Origin: Euborellia annulipes
Lineage: Eukaryota > Arthropoda > Insecta > Dermaptera > Anisolabididae
NCBI GenBank assembly: GCA_023213315.1
Contig: JAKCPI010006084.1
Span: 16,664-80,663 of the forward strand
Length of the DNA: 64,000 nucleotides
Reading direction: 5' to 3'
A model generated the notes under the pieces. It was not told the origin of the DNA. It made no database searches and saw only the letters and a list, made by a program, of their open reading frames with translations. Below are positions 21,494 through 32,215 of the stretch, piece by piece (position 1 is the first letter of the stretch; each line of letters begins with the position of its first letter). The translations under genes were made by a program, and so were the position numbers.

Positions 21494-21600
21494 AAGTCTT
21501 TTCGGCATCTAAGGCCATATAGACTTCGACGATACTCATTACTTAATACGATATATTAGAGAGGTCCAGGAACAATTATTTATACCGCCCCTTTAGGCAG
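21494..21600 (-). repeat. Family B fragment
   Basis: Matches the reverse complement of the family B distal body (AGTCTTTTCGGCA, GGCCATATAGACTT, GATACTCATTA). It lacks head and tail. Confidence 0.65.
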
Positions 21601-21710
21601 TGATCATTGGGTTCATTTATACCATTTAATAATATTCAAATGATCAAGGATGCAATATCAATAATATCACATGCCATCCTACAAAACAGTTTTACTCTTA
21701 ACACATTAGA

Positions 21711-21820
21711 TCAGCGTTTTCCAAACTGGGAGGCGCGGACTAGTCTAAGGGGAGGCGCGAATATCAGCCACAGCGAGCAATTTTCTAAATGATTACTAAA
21801 GTTTTATAAATAAAAAATAA
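21711..21820 (+). repeat. hAT-like family F, one end only
   Basis: Begins CAGCGTTTTCCAAACTGGG and continues GGCGCGGACTAGTCTAAG, matching the 5' half of the complete element at 54553-54826. The other end is missing where SINE family B starts at 21832. Confidence 0.75.
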
Positions 21821-21831
21821 CAAATAAGAAT

Positions 21832-22025
21832 GCCCTCGGGGCTTGGTGTAGGGGTTAGCGTGCTAACCTCGAAATACCAAAAGTCGCGGGTTCGGACTCC
21901 AGGCAGTCCGATGATTTTATTTAATTTTAATTATGGCTTAACATTTGGATACCAAATGGCTTAAATAAGAATGCCTTTTTTTTTATTTAGAGTCTTTTTC
22001 GGCATCGGAGGCCGTTTAGACCCAA
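21832..22025 (+). mobile_element. Family B SINE, head and body, rearranged
   Basis: Head GGGGCTTGGTGTAGGGGTTA and B box GGGTTCGGACTCC are intact, as is the CAGTCCGATGATTTTATTTA segment. After about 21977 it joins a piece in opposite orientation (AGTCTTTTTCGGCATCGGAG), so the tail is replaced. Confidence 0.7.
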
Positions 22026-22603
22026 TTCCTATTTATTTCAATTGATTGGTAGTCAATTCAATTGAAATAAATTTTTACTTTTTTTCCATGAGATGGAATA
22101 CAAAATATCAGTTTGGTAAATATGGGGTACACAAATCTTAATTAATTCAAAATTTCATAAGTAAATTCTATCATTGATTTGAGTTTAATTGACAAATTTC
22201 TGTTTTGAAGGCGAATTTCAAATTTTTTTCTCATATAAACAATGAGAGAAATATAGCCAGATTGCAATATGTAGATTAGATTTTTTTTTTCAATTTTATT
22301 AATCTCCGCTTACGTTTCAATCGTGACTCCCACACAATAATTGAAAAAGATACAAATTCATTAATCTCAAAATATGACTAAGATAAATTATGAATATGTT
22401 AGGCAGCACCGATGAAAAGTCGAGGCAAGTTAAATTAGATTAATTAACAACATTAAAAAGAGGGGGGAGATGATGAATGAAAACAACATACAAATATTAT
22501 TAAACAATGTCTGAAGAAAAAAAAAACAGACAGAGAGAGAAAGTGAGTGATAATATTAATAAAAACATCCAGAAAATACCAATAAATATGAAAATAGTAT
22601 AAC
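22026..22603. other. Unassigned AT-rich DNA
   Basis: Includes an AATTGAATTGAC-type block near 22040-22070 that recurs near 58130-58170 in reverse, indicating another unnamed dispersed repeat. No gene. Confidence 0.4.
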
Positions 22604-22740
22604 AAAAAAAGCTGGTGTGACTGATCGACAACACACAACTTTCTCTTACCTTCAGTAATCGAAAGTTGTGTTCTGTGCTTGTCGCACCAGATTTTTTCTG
22701 TTGACGATACACATTTAGGTTCTGACAGTACGGTACATTT

Positions 22741-22925
22741 TTTTTTTTAAACACACGCTTTTTTTCCACTCACACTCTCATTTACACAGTCTTTACGGCA
22801 ACTCAAGTCATTTAAGACTTTGACGATAACCGTTATTATTTAAAATATCTATTGGGGGTCCAATTGGATTTAGCGGGACCTCAAAACGTTTATGTGCATT
22901 TCTATTTAAGCCATTTGGTATCCAA
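22741..22925 (-). mobile_element. Family B SINE fragment inside family A
   Basis: Starts as poly(T) and ACACACGC tail complement, continues through AGTCTTTACGGCAACTCAAG, and ends at AAGCCATTTGGTATCCAA. The tRNA head is missing. A family A-like GCGGGACCTCAAAACGT piece interrupts it near 22870, so the structure is rearranged. Confidence 0.7.
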
Positions 22926-23074
22926 GTACGGTATATTTGAAATCAGATGTAAAATTTAAAATAGTGGGAAAATATTTATATTTTGTTACCATAGCAACCA
23001 TTTCTCCTATCTTTCCTATCAAGTACAAGAGCAAAGTGGTCTTCAGAAGATTTCAATGTCAAAATGAGAATATA

Positions 23075-23268
23075 AATAATATTTTCTTTGACTGGAGACT
23101 GTGTATAGTATTGGTGATGGGTAGGCAGCCAGGATTAGAAATAACACACGAAATTTTATCTCATTCTACTCGTCGACGTTTCGGGTGCAATCGCCCCTTC
23201 CTCAGGACTGAGCAGGTGTCAATTCCTCCTTTTGTTATAATTGACACCAGCTCAGTCCTGAGGAAGGG
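23075..23268. mobile_element. Hammerhead element, family 6, truncated palindrome
   Basis: A 194-bp insertion in family A with an exact 11-bp duplication ATGAGAATATA (23064-23074 and 23269-23279). The left part carries a complete minus-strand hammerhead. The right arm repeats only about 35 bp in reverse (CAGCTCAGTCCTGAGGAAGG), so the palindrome is incomplete and stops inside its ribozyme. This shows that the second arm can be truncated at insertion. Confidence 0.88.
23169..23212 (-). ncRNA. Hammerhead ribozyme, complete core
   Basis: On the minus strand CTCAGTC, CTGAGGA, A, stem II GGG(GC)/(GC)CCC, GAAA, CGTC, GACGAG. Stem I is six pairs with one bulged A. Stem III is the loopless two-pair form. 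Confidence 0.72.
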
Positions 23269-23662
23269 ATGAGAATATACATTTTAAAGAGAATCTAAAA
23301 AATAATTGATTTGTGAATTTGAATCAAAATCGTTGGAGCAAATTTTGAGAAAATCGAAAAAAAATCTGAAAAAGTCATAAGTAAAGTCCTAGTACTTTTT
23401 GGCCGTTTTCGTTCAAAAGCTTCGAGTCACGTCCCAGGGGGGTACCTAACTTAAATATTAAATTCCATCTTCGTAGCTGAATTCCTTCAGGCTTAAAATT
23501 GAACACATACATCCACACACAGACAGACCATGTTGCGAAAACCACTTTTTTGGATTCAGGGGACCTCAAAACGTGATCCATCAAAATCTCGACATCGAAT
23601 TTTTGACATGAATCCAATACTTTATATATATTTCCATGTATATATAGGTAAGAGAAAGTAAA

Positions 23663-24206
23663 ACTCGTAGCTATTGTTTATTAATTAAAACGGAGTAGGA
23701 GCAATGCTGTTTGTTTCTGAATCCTTTGGGGCGTTGAGGGGTCGGATCAGGATGAGTTTTATTTTAATTAAATCTGCAAATCATTATGCGTCAATTATAT
23801 AGGAATGGAATGCGATGACTGCCCTTAAAGAGTAAAAGAGAGAGAGAGAGGATCTCTCTCCTCTCTCGATTGGCCCAATACAAAATTGAGTTATTAATAT
23901 TAGACCCGTCAGGATGGGACCTCCTACCTCGAAGGCGCACAAATTATACCTCCGTCTCTCTCTCTTTCTCATTCTCTCTTTCTATTTTCTCGGTCCTCTG
24001 TCTCTGTCTTTCTCCCAGGGTCGTTCGCTTGCCACTCTTAGGCATTTCGGTGCATTTAATCTATCCAATACAGATTCATTAACTCTCTGTCTTTTTCTCT
24101 TGTTTATAAATTGGAAGAAAAATATTATATGATTATATTGTTACGATATAAAGACCTAGGACGTCCTTCTTTTTCATATTTTAATTGATTTTGAAAATGC
24201 AGAAAA
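23663..24206. other. Unassigned, with GA and CT simple repeats
   Basis: GA-rich run at about 23835-23872 and TCTCTC-rich runs at about 23950-24015. Short frames here come from the simple repeats. Confidence 0.5.
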
Positions 24207-24283
24207 GTGTTGAAAGAGGAAAAAAAACAACAACAAGAAAATGCAGCCAATGTTTCTTTATTGAGATACAGTCCACTCTAACT

Positions 24284-24335
24284 AGCCCAGCTAACGTTTC
24301 GATCGTAAGTTTGGACCATCATCAGAGCTGGGGCT
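24284..24335 (-). ncRNA. Hammerhead ribozyme, complete core with long stem I
   Basis: On the minus strand AGCCCCAGCT, CTGATGA, T, stem II GGTC/GATC, GAAA, CGTT, AGCTGGGCT. Stem I is nine pairs with one bulged C, the longest in the window. The cleavage triplet is GUU. Confidence 0.72.
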
Positions 24336-24410
24336 GTGGTCAAATCTCTATATATGCCTTTTTGACACAGCCAAAACCAAAACGCTAGCATATATAGAGA
24401 TTTGACACAG

Positions 24411-24466
24411 TCCCAGCTCTGATGATAATCCAAACTTAGGATCGAAACGTTAGCAGCCATCATTAG
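24411..24466 (+). ncRNA. Hammerhead ribozyme, intact boxes, short stem I
   Basis: CAGCT, CTGATGA, then stem II ATCC/GGAT, GAAA, CGTT and AGCAG. The boxes are intact. Stem I has only about three contiguous pairs because the downstream flank joins another unit. Confidence 0.6.
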
Positions 24467-24867
24467 AGCTGGGGCTGTGTCAAATCTCTATATATGCTTT
24501 TTTGACACAGCCCCAGCTCTAATGATGGTCCAAACTTAGGATAGAAACGTTAGCCGTGGACTGAATCTCAATAAAGCAACCTACATTAGCTGCATTTTCT
24601 TCTTGTTTTTTTCTTTCTTTCAACATCCTCGCTACAGCGATACATCCCCTGTTTCTTAAAAGAAAGAAAGTTTAATTGGAAAGAAAATGACAAATTAATT
24701 TCTAAATATTTCGGCAACTTATTGACACTCCTTTTCAGTGGATTTCAAGTCTTTTATCAAGTATGTTTTGGAAAGAAAGACCATTAATGTTTGCTCAGCA
24801 TTTTTTTTTTTTTTTTTTTTAATTAAAAAGTACTGAAAATATATTAATTACTGAGTTAACTCTAAGG

Positions 24868-24935
24868 TTGTATTTATCTGAGTTTCACGAGCGGTACGAG
24901 GATACCCCGTGAAACTCACATAAATACAACCTTTG
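24868..24935. repeat. Perfect hairpin with about 25-bp stem
   Basis: AAGGTTGTATTTAT...GAGTTTCACG is followed after about 18 bases by CGTGAAACTC...ATAAATACAACCTT. The stem has one mismatch. It may be the core of a small foldback element; GAGTTTCACGAGGGTA recurs near 43792-43807. Confidence 0.6.
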
Positions 24936-25895
24936 ATCAAAATGTTTCAATTGAAACCCATACCGCGATCCTTAAATTTAACTGACAAGTGAGTTAACTC
25001 GATAATCTTCCTTGCCTATTTAAATTGTACGGTTCATGAGTGGTGGGAGACGAGAAATTCACTGAAGGGAAATATTTGAAAATTAATTTGTCTCCTCAAT
25101 GAAAATAAACTTTTTTTTTAATTAAATCATCCCATGCAAAAACAAAATTTGAAGAAAATATTATTATATTATATAATTAAATATAGGCCTATATACCTGG
25201 TATATATTATTAACAGTGGAAAAGCCCGCTTTGGGCGGTATTTAATACGTAAATTTTTCAGAAATACAAAGCCCAGGTTATTTATGAAGGATGCACGGCA
25301 AAAATTCAGTCAAGAAATAAAAGCTTTCGGACGCGAATGAAGTTTCAATTTATTGTTCAAACAAAATTCATATGATTCAATGTTGTCTTCAATATAGGCG
25401 TTAGACTATGGGTAATCCCAATTGGCCATCTTATTTTTTTTAACCATTAACTTCAAAATTAGAAGAAAATCTCAGAGAATAGTCTCAAGCCAAATTTTTA
25501 AAATTTCCTTTTGAATATTTATATTTATACTCACTAATTTACTAGTCACATTTTTTTTTTTTGTTTTTTAAGTTCAAGGATGGATAGTTAATAATTTTAA
25601 ATTAGGATTCAGAGAGTTCTCAACTCGCAAAGTATTTATGCTAATGAGACAAAAGAATTATTTTATATTAATCTTGAAAATTATGACATATAAATAATAA
25701 CGCAAACGAGAGGTGGTGACGTTACGCTTGGTTACAGTTTGACAAAGATAAACAGCGACACGCTCACTTGTCTGACAAGTCAAATAATATTTTTATTATT
25801 ATATCTAAAAGGCCTTCTGATAGAAAAATTAAATAAAAATTTATTTAGAAATAGGTGGGTAGTCTTTTATAAATAATAGTTGAAATGAATTTCAT
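24936..25895. other. Unassigned AT-rich DNA
   Basis: No repeat boundary, exon or RNA gene recognised. Confidence 0.4.
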
Positions 25896-26641
25896 TTTTA
25901 CTTTCTCTTACTCTATATATAAAATATATAGAGAAAGTATTGCGATCATGTCAAAAATTCGACGTCGAGATTTTGATGGATATACATGTTTTGAGGTCCA
26001 AGTGGGTCCAGCAAATTGGTCTGTCTGTCTGTGTGTGTGTAACGATTTTTAGCATGAGGGAATTGAGCTTACCGGATTGAAATTTTATATTTAAGTTAGG
26101 TACCCTCCCAGACACTCAAAATATGCTTTTGAACAAAATCGGCCAAAAAGTACTAGTACTTTACTGATGTACTTTTTCAGTTTTTTTTTTTTCGATTTTC
26201 TCAAAATTCACTGCAACGATTTTGATTAAAATTCATATATCATCTATTTTTTAGATGCTCTTTAAAAAGTATATCAATGAAATTTTTCGTGGAAATTGTT
26301 TGAAGTACACTTTACTAATGACCTACTATTTCAGTTTTTTTCGATTTTCTCAAAATTCGCTGCAACGATTTTGATTAAAATTCATAAATGAACTATTTTT
26401 TAGATGTTCTTTAAAAAGTATGTCAGTGAGATTTTTCGTGGAAATCGTTTGAAGTACACTTTACTGATGTTGAAGCATTCGTATATCAGCGTCTATGAAT
26501 AGTGTGGTCAATTTTGAAACTAAGATGCTATGGGAAACTAAATATATCTCGACACAAAAAATCTGATGGACCGGCGCACCACTTTCTTACCTAATGGTAA
26601 GAGAAAGTTGTGTGCTGTGCGACCAGTCACACCAGATTTTT
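25896..26641 (+). repeat. Family A variant with internal tandem duplication
   Basis: Both ends are present: TTTTACTTTCTCTTA with its hairpin partner, and GACCAGTCACACCAGATTTTT. The segment around 26150-26310 (TTCAGTTTTTTTCGATTTTC through GAAGTACACTTTACT) is repeated head-to-tail around 26310-26465. The motif GGTCCAAGTGGGTCCAGCAA marks a subfamily distinct from the prototype. Confidence 0.82.
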
Positions 26642-26774
26642 AATTTAATGTTCCTAATTCTACTTACTTAAAGGTTTGTAGGGTCTAGTGAAATATAATT
26701 CACCTAAACTATAGATTGCCAATAATTATTTATCATTATTTTTTGAGAGTGATGTATTTTTTTTTAAATTTTCA

Positions 26775-27030
26775 ATGAAATTAGAATACCAAGAACGTTG
26801 GGTGGCCGATATAAGGGAGGGTGGCTAATGAGACCGCAAGGAACGCCCCTTTAGCACCTATTGGGCCCAGAACTCTTTCTCGGCTTCTCTGTGAATCACT
26901 GAGGACCTCAGGGAAGCTGAGTCAGATGATCTTCCGAGTCTCAGGCCTCAAGGAAACCTCGACTGCCGCAAATAAAATAAAAACCGGGGCGTGGTCATCG
27001 TACGACCTTCGGATGCACTCTCATATTTGG
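26775..27030. other. GC-balanced non-repetitive island
   Basis: About 250 bp of complex sequence with a plus-strand frame open for 72 codons (26821-27036) that lacks an ATG start. Codon content looks protein-like, yet no consensus splice sites flank it and I recognise no domain. An exon, a conserved non-coding element or an unknown repeat are all possible. Confidence 0.3.
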
Positions 27031-27458
27031 ACTTAATAAATATTTTAATATTTCCGATTTATATGAGAAAGAAAATGTACTAATCATTGGAAAATTTAAA
27101 ATTTGTAGCGCAGTTTAGAGTTTTTTTTTTGTATTTTAAAATAAATTATAGCAGTGAATAGATATTTTATTGCAAATTAAAAAAATTAAATTATGCAGCT
27201 TTTTTTTCTTTATATCCCACTTCTGACGTTTCAGCCAAAGGTTAATCCATGTTCGGATTATAATTTTTTTGATACGTAAAATTTTACAAAATAAATTAAA
27301 ATAGAAGATAATATTGATTTATTAAATAAAATTTTATATTAGAAATTATATAATATTATAATTATAATTATAATTCCATGTTATAAAGTTTTTTCTACCC
27401 TGGGTTTGTCTGAAATTTTTTAAACATGAAATGCTGCACCGCACCCCAAAGCATAAAT
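27031..27458. other. Unassigned AT-rich DNA
   Basis: Near 27232-27270 there is TGACGTTTCAGCC followed by a poorly matching box, possibly a hammerhead remnant. Otherwise nothing. Confidence 0.35.
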
Positions 27459-27661
27459 AAAAATCTGGTGTGACTGGTCGCACAGCACACAATTTTCTCT
27501 AACCTTCGGTAATCGAAAGTTGTGTGCTGTGCTTGTCACACCAGATTTTTTTCCACCGATATATTAGAATTCAAGATATAAAATTTTTAAAAATGGGAAA
27601 ATATTTATATTTTGTTACCATGGCAACAATTTCTTCTATCTTTCCTATGAAGTACAAGAGT
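27459..27661 (-). repeat. Family A, truncated
   Basis: Terminal hairpin (AATCTGGTGTGACTGG ... TTGTCACACCAGATTTTTTT) and about 110 bp of adjacent body, ending at AAGTACAAGAGTA where family B begins. Confidence 0.82.
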
Positions 27662-27665
27662 ACCA

Positions 27666-27856
27666 AATTTGTTTTATTTAAGCCATTTGGATACCAAATG
27701 ACTTAAATAGAAATGCCTGGACCCCCAATAGATATTTTAATAATTAACGGTTATCGTCAAAGTCTTAAATGGCCTAAGTTGCCAAAAAGACTCTGTGAAT
27801 GTGAGTGTTAGTGTGAATGAGAAAAAAAGTGTGCGTTTAAAAAAAAAAAAAAAAAT
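27666..27856 (+). mobile_element. Family B SINE, head missing
   Basis: Begins within the body (TTTATTTAAGCCATTTGG), keeps the inverted CCATTTGGATACCAAATG pair and the TGTGAATGTGAGTG tail, and ends in a long poly(A) at about 27838-27856. A 5' truncation typical of SINE/LINE integration. Confidence 0.8.
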
Positions 27857-28179
27857 TTGTCAAATTATGAAAAAAAAAAAAATAATAATAATAATTTTTC
27901 CAAATGACCGAAATGTAGGCGGAGAGAAATAAATTCAATGAAAAGATAGTAAAAATCACGCTGCAAAATTTGATTTTTTTAAGGTAAGTAGGGAAAAGGG
28001 GGGGTGGGGGGGGGGGGGGGGGGGAGAGAAAAGAGGGAGAGGGAAGAAGGGAAAGGGGAGAAGGGAAGAAAAGGGAGAAGTGGAAATTTTTTTTATTTTG
28101 TAATATCTATTCTAATTAATAATTTATCTTAAAATGAACGAAGGCAGTGAAGTATAATGGTTAGTTCAAAGAATAAAGA
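27857..28179. other. G-rich and purine-rich low-complexity DNA
   Basis: Contains a G run at about 27995-28024 followed by GGGAGAAGGGAAGAA-type purine tracts to 28082. No gene. Confidence 0.55.
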
Positions 28180-28320
28180 GAAGTTTTCAGCACTAAGCTA
28201 ACGTTTCGGGGCCTACACGAATCCATCTTCAAAACAGAAACCGTCAATATACAGATGAATAAATGAATTGAACCTATAATTTTATTAACGCCCTGAAGAA
28301 GTGGACGTTGAAACACCCAC
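28180..28320. repeat. Decayed hammerhead-type element
   Basis: The minus strand around 28190-28240 reads TTGAAGA ... CCCCGAAACGTTAGC with a weak stem II. The plus strand at 28296 has CTGAAGA and GAAAC spaced too closely. Arms are hardly complementary, so this is probably an old remnant. Confidence 0.4.
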
Positions 28321-28965
28321 AAATTGAATTTGGAATAAAGTTCTGCTAAATATAGCAATTTGTTTTATTTAAGTAAATATAGAAATTTTCTCGTTAAGGG
28401 GGCTCGGGAGCGAAGTGGTTACGCATGTTTTTCCCGATAAGATGGCGTAGTGTGTCATAAAAAGTATCCCCAAAAAATCAAGTAATTCAAAAATTTGCCA
28501 AGAGATGTCAGAATGGTAGCTAATAATATTTAATGCATTTGGTTGAGTTTCATTGATCTTTTAACAATAAATACTCATAAGTCAATAAAAAAAAATTATA
28601 GTTCGAAGTCCCAATAATCCCTTATGGATATAATTCATTTAAAAAAAAACCGCATTGAAAAATTCCTTATAATAGTCTAGTTTTTTTTAAAGTACGTTTA
28701 GTCGTCTCCTAGCTCCTGAACCCCCTTAATTCTTCAATTATTGGAGCTAATAACACGGATAACTCGAGATCACCGAGAGAATATTGAAAATAATTTTGTA
28801 TTCTTATCATAGCCGTAATTAAATCAAAGACCTTTTAATAAATCAAGGACAATTATGGGAATTTGTTGAACTCTAATATCATCAAAATGTCTCTTTTTTT
28901 ACCAAGAATAGTTACTGAATAGAAAAAAAAAACAAATTCCAATGTAAAGGAAATGAAATATGAAT
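28321..28965. other. Unassigned AT-rich DNA
   Basis: No feature recognised. Confidence 0.4.
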
Positions 28966-29170
28966 TTTTATTTGAATTCCCTCTAATTAATTAGGCCGGA
29001 TGCTCTTTCTGGACCTCATCTCTTCTAAATGAATCATAAAATCTTGATTCATAGCCTTTATTACTCATAGCAACGCTGACCTTGCGGATGATGAAAAAAA
29101 GGGGGAGGGGATAGGGTCATCACACGACCTTCAAGGGGTAAAGCTGCTTCTAATTTCCCTTTAAATTAGC
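28966..29170. other. Possible conserved non-coding island
   Basis: Non-repetitive sequence with TAATTAATTAGG, two AATCATAAAATC/TTGATTCAT-type homeodomain-like cores, and GACCTT motifs near 29080 and 29128 that resemble nuclear-receptor half sites. No frame is bounded by splice sites. Confidence 0.3.
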
Positions 29171-29429
29171 ATATAAAAATTTTTATTTTTTAATTTATTC
29201 ATTTGGAATTCCTCTGTAAATTAAATGGCTTTAATATTAATGGCTATCAGCGACCTCAAAAACAAAGCTTAAAGAATCACAAAACCGATGGGAATTTTAT
29301 ATGAATAGCTATTATTCAATAAGAAGATGAAATTATTTAATAATTAGAAGTATGTTCTTTTTTTCGTCTCTTCTTGTGATCGTGTGTAATAATTGAAGAT
29401 GAAATTAAGTGATGAGTGGGCTAAATATT

Positions 29430-29640
29430 GAACCAATATTAACTTTGCATTAATCTTGATAGGCTTTTTTTTTTCTTGTCGAACACTTGTTGCTCCGGAA
29501 TATTAATCACTGTCGAGGTGTGGGGTCCAGGGAGCCCCCGGGGGACGCCTAATTGGGGGGAGAGGGGGGCCGCCACTTCACGCGCCCTCGATGGATGGCT
29601 TCATTGCCATCAATCCCCCCCCCCCGCCTTTATGAATTAG
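29430..29640. other. GC-rich island, possible conserved non-coding element
   Basis: GC-rich and non-repetitive, with GGAATATTAATCAC, GACGCCTAATTGG, CCATCAATC and ATGAATTAGCATT homeodomain-like cores and C/G runs. All frames are interrupted. Regulatory role is inference only. Confidence 0.35.
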
Positions 29641-29867
29641 CATTGTACTTTTGTTGTTGTTTATATATATATAACCAAAGAGAGAAAGAAAAAGAAGGAT
29701 GAGAAATCATCATTTAATTCTCATTCTCTGACGTAAAAGTAGGAAAGAATTTACAGTAGTAAATTCAAAGGGGCGCTCTCACTGTGGATTTTAAGCATTT
29801 TAATAGAGGTTATTTCTCCATATTTAAGAAAAACAAATCCCTGCTTGAGGATTTGTTTGTATTCATG

Positions 29868-30172
29868 GAATACACAAATGAAAAGAATACATAAATATTT
29901 CTATATACATTTCCTATGGGAGAAATCGTAACTTTTTCCTTTTGGGGGCCCCCCCCCCCCCCCCCGTAAGAATGAATAACTCAAAAATTGGAAGTACTAG
30001 GGACCAAAACGTATTTTTCCATGAACCAGTTTTTTATGCTGAATATGTAATTATTATTTTCCTACGACCTTTTAGTTCAGGCCGTACTTTTTATGCGTAC
30101 AGACGGACAGACAGACAGACACCGGAGTCTCTGCATAAGCTTTTTCCCCTTAGTACTACGTACAGTGAGAGC
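29868..30172 (-). repeat. Family D repeat, diverged copy
   Basis: The reverse complement matches family D at 44639-44992: AGAAATATTTATGTATTC, GGGAGAAATCGTAAC-type and GACGGACAGACAGACA blocks are in the expected order. A C/G homopolymer interrupts it near 29945-29965. Confidence 0.65.
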
Positions 30173-30379
30173 TAAAAAGAAATAAGCCTCTTTTAGAAAT
30201 GTGATTTTCAAACTTTTTTTTGCGCTCCCCCCCCTTTCGCAGTTTTTTCACTAATGGAATTTAAGTAGCAGAAGCCAATGCGATTAGGTTCATAAAACGA
30301 AAATTGACAAAATTGATGTTTTTAATACATGATATTATAACATATTCGGAAGAGTCGCAGGGTCTCCGATAGTCCCAGG

Positions 30380-30455
30380 TAGTCCGATGATTTTATTTAA
30401 GCCATTAGGATACCAAATGGCTTAAATAAAAATGCTTGACCCTCACTATATATAT
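30380..30455 (+). repeat. Family B body fragment
   Basis: Contains AGTCCGATGATTTTATTTAA and CCAAATGGCTTAAAT, directly followed by a second family B copy in the same orientation. Confidence 0.7.
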
Positions 30456-30457
30456 TG

Positions 30458-30706
30458 GCGTAGTTGGTAGCGCGCCTGCCTTGTATACCAAGGGTGAGGG
30501 TTCGGATGGAGTCGATGATTTTATTTGGATACCAAATGGCTTAAATAAGAATGCCTGGACCCCCAATTTGTATATTAATTAATAACGGTTATCGTCAAAG
30601 TCCTATATGGCCTGAATTGCCAAAAAGACCCTGTGTGTGTGTGTGTGTGTGTATGAGTGTGAGTGTGAATGAGAAAAAGTGTGTGTTAAAAAAAAAAAAA
30701 AAAATA
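30458..30706 (+). mobile_element. Family B SINE, nearly complete
   Basis: Head TTGGCGTAGTTGGTAGCGCG and B-box-like GGGTTCGGATGG, body with CCAAATGGCTTAAAT, an expanded GT run in the tail and a poly(A) of 16 or more. The first bases of the usual head (GCCCTCGGGC) are absent. Confidence 0.82.
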
Positions 30707-31104
30707 CGCAAGACATAAATAAGTGAAAGCCCTTCAAATGTAGAATAAACGAAGTAACGGGTAAATATTTAAATAATTATATATTCAATTAAAATTTACA
30801 AATGTCAGAAAATGTTTTTAAATATTTTCTCACTATATATTACATTGATATATAGGTAAGAGAAAATAAAAAATTGATTTATTCTCTTTAACATTTGAAC
30901 TATTCATTTGATCTTTTAATATTTTAGAAATCAAAATAAATCTTTTCTCCCGTTAATTTTCCTTTAATTTTAAAATGTCAACAGTAATTAAATTGAATTT
31001 TTTTTTTTTTTTTTGAAAAAGTAAGGAATTTACTTTTTAGAGTTACGTCTTTAATTTCTAAGTTCCGGGATGACCGAACTGGAGCTCGGAGGTTCTTTCT
31101 TTTG
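30707..31104. other. Unassigned; family A hairpin end at 30826-30872
   Basis: TATTTTCTCAC...GGTAAGAGAAAATA at 30826-30872 is an isolated family A terminal hairpin. The rest is AT-rich and unassigned. Confidence 0.5.
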
Positions 31105-31500
31105 AGGTGGAATAAGAAAGATATCGTTAAAGCGAATTTCAAGAAAATTTGAAAAAAATCTAAAAAAGTACCTTAGTAAAGTACTAGTACTCGAATTTTC
31201 TCAAAGGCAATCTTATATTGGAATTACTAAAAATAGTAGCCTATACTGGATATATTTAAAATTTGAAAAAAAAAAAAAAATTAATAGTATTATAAGATAA
31301 GATCAGGTGCGTATATAAAGGGTGGGGGGGGGGCAAGGGCCTCCCTTCGCCTGAAAATTTTCAATTAAACTTGTATATAAAAAAATCTGGTGTGACTGAC
31401 GCACAGCACACAACTTTCTCTGACCCTTCAGTAAGAGAAATTTGTGCACCGTGCTGGCACACCAGATTTTTTGTGTCGAGATATATTTAGTAGCTCTTAG
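31105..31500 (-). repeat. Family A fragments with hAT-like end
   Basis: 31105-31210 carries AAAAAGTACCTTAGTAAAGT and related family A body sequence. 31378-31500 carries the terminal hairpin (AATCTGGTGTGACTGACG ... GGCACACCAGATTTTTT). Between them, CAGGTGCGTATATAAAGGG at about 31304 matches one end of the hAT-like family H2, without its partner end. Confidence 0.65.
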
Positions 31501-31872
31501 CACTTTAGTTCCAAACTTGACCACGCGATGGTTCATAGATGGCGTTGAGTTACGAATGCTTCCACATCAGTAAAGTGTACGTCATACGATTAAATATTTT
31601 TAAGGTAGCTATTGTAACATAAAGTTTGGAAACCATTGAAATAGACGTAACCATAACACACCTGATAAATCTTCAAAGAGGTTATTCTCGTGCATAGGGT
31701 CCCAGGTTCGCTTCTCATCCTGAGCGAAAAACATTTATTTCTATTGAAGGATTTTGAAAAGTCTTGTTATGTAAATAAATGTTCTTTCAAAAGTATCTAT
31801 AAAAAAGTGAGAAAAGTAGAATTTCTTTATTAAAATAGAAGTTTAAATTGTTAAATTTAATTTATTACTTAC
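31501..31872. other. Unassigned AT-rich DNA
   Basis: AACATAAAGTTTGGAAACCA at about 31618 is an isolated family F end. Otherwise nothing is recognised. Confidence 0.4.
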
Positions 31873-31936
31873 AAAATAATTCAGTTGTGCGACTAGAAGA
31901 TTCTGCCCGATCTCAGCCTCCACTCCCCCTCAACAT
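31873..31936 (-). other. Exon-like segment c (spliced, apparently non-coding)
   Basis: A 64-bp minus-strand segment between acceptor TTTTGTTTTAG and donor GTAAGTAAT. All three frames contain a stop. It is clearly related to segment b (32216-32283): the shared GGCTGAGATC core, the identical acceptor context TTTTGTTTTAGATG and the same donor indicate a duplication that included intron edges. Confidence 0.45.
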
Positions 31937-32215
31937 CTAAAACAAAAGAAAAAATAAATATACACTTAGTCTCTATAATATATAATGAGTATTCGTATAT
32001 CGGAGAAACCCAAGACTATACCTTACTACATTTTTGTTTTGTTTCTTTCTCAGCCTCCGGAAACCGAGAATCCGAAATGCGACATCAACAAATATCGTTT
32101 CTTAAAACTTAAAAAAGGAGTTGGAATCTGGAACTTCAATAAGATCTGACTGACCTGAAAAAAATCTTTTATTAAATTATGTAATTTTTTAATTATTAGA
32201 TTTAATATTACTTAC

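Larger units (their letters stand above)
22604..23662 (-). repeat. Family A repeat split by a SINE fragment and a hammerhead element
   Basis: Family A on the minus strand from the AGCTGGTGTGACTG hairpin to GGTAAGAGAAAGTAAAAC. Two insertions interrupt it: a minus-strand family B piece (22741-22925) and a hammerhead element (23075-23268) flanked by duplicated family A sequence. Both insertions are younger than the family A copy. Confidence 0.88.
24207..24635. mobile_element. Hammerhead palindrome element, family 7, with extra inverted unit
   Basis: Outer arms (about 24207-24299 and 24548-24632) share AAAATGCAGC and TTTATTGAGAT blocks. The interior carries three inverted AGCTGGGGCTGTG(T)-type units, all abutting ATCTCTATATATGC segments, so one ribozyme unit has been duplicated. 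Motifs lie at 24284-24335 (minus, intact), 24411-24466 (plus, intact) and 24515-24560 (plus, CTAATGA, damaged), plus a partial one near 24462-24485. Confidence 0.75.
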
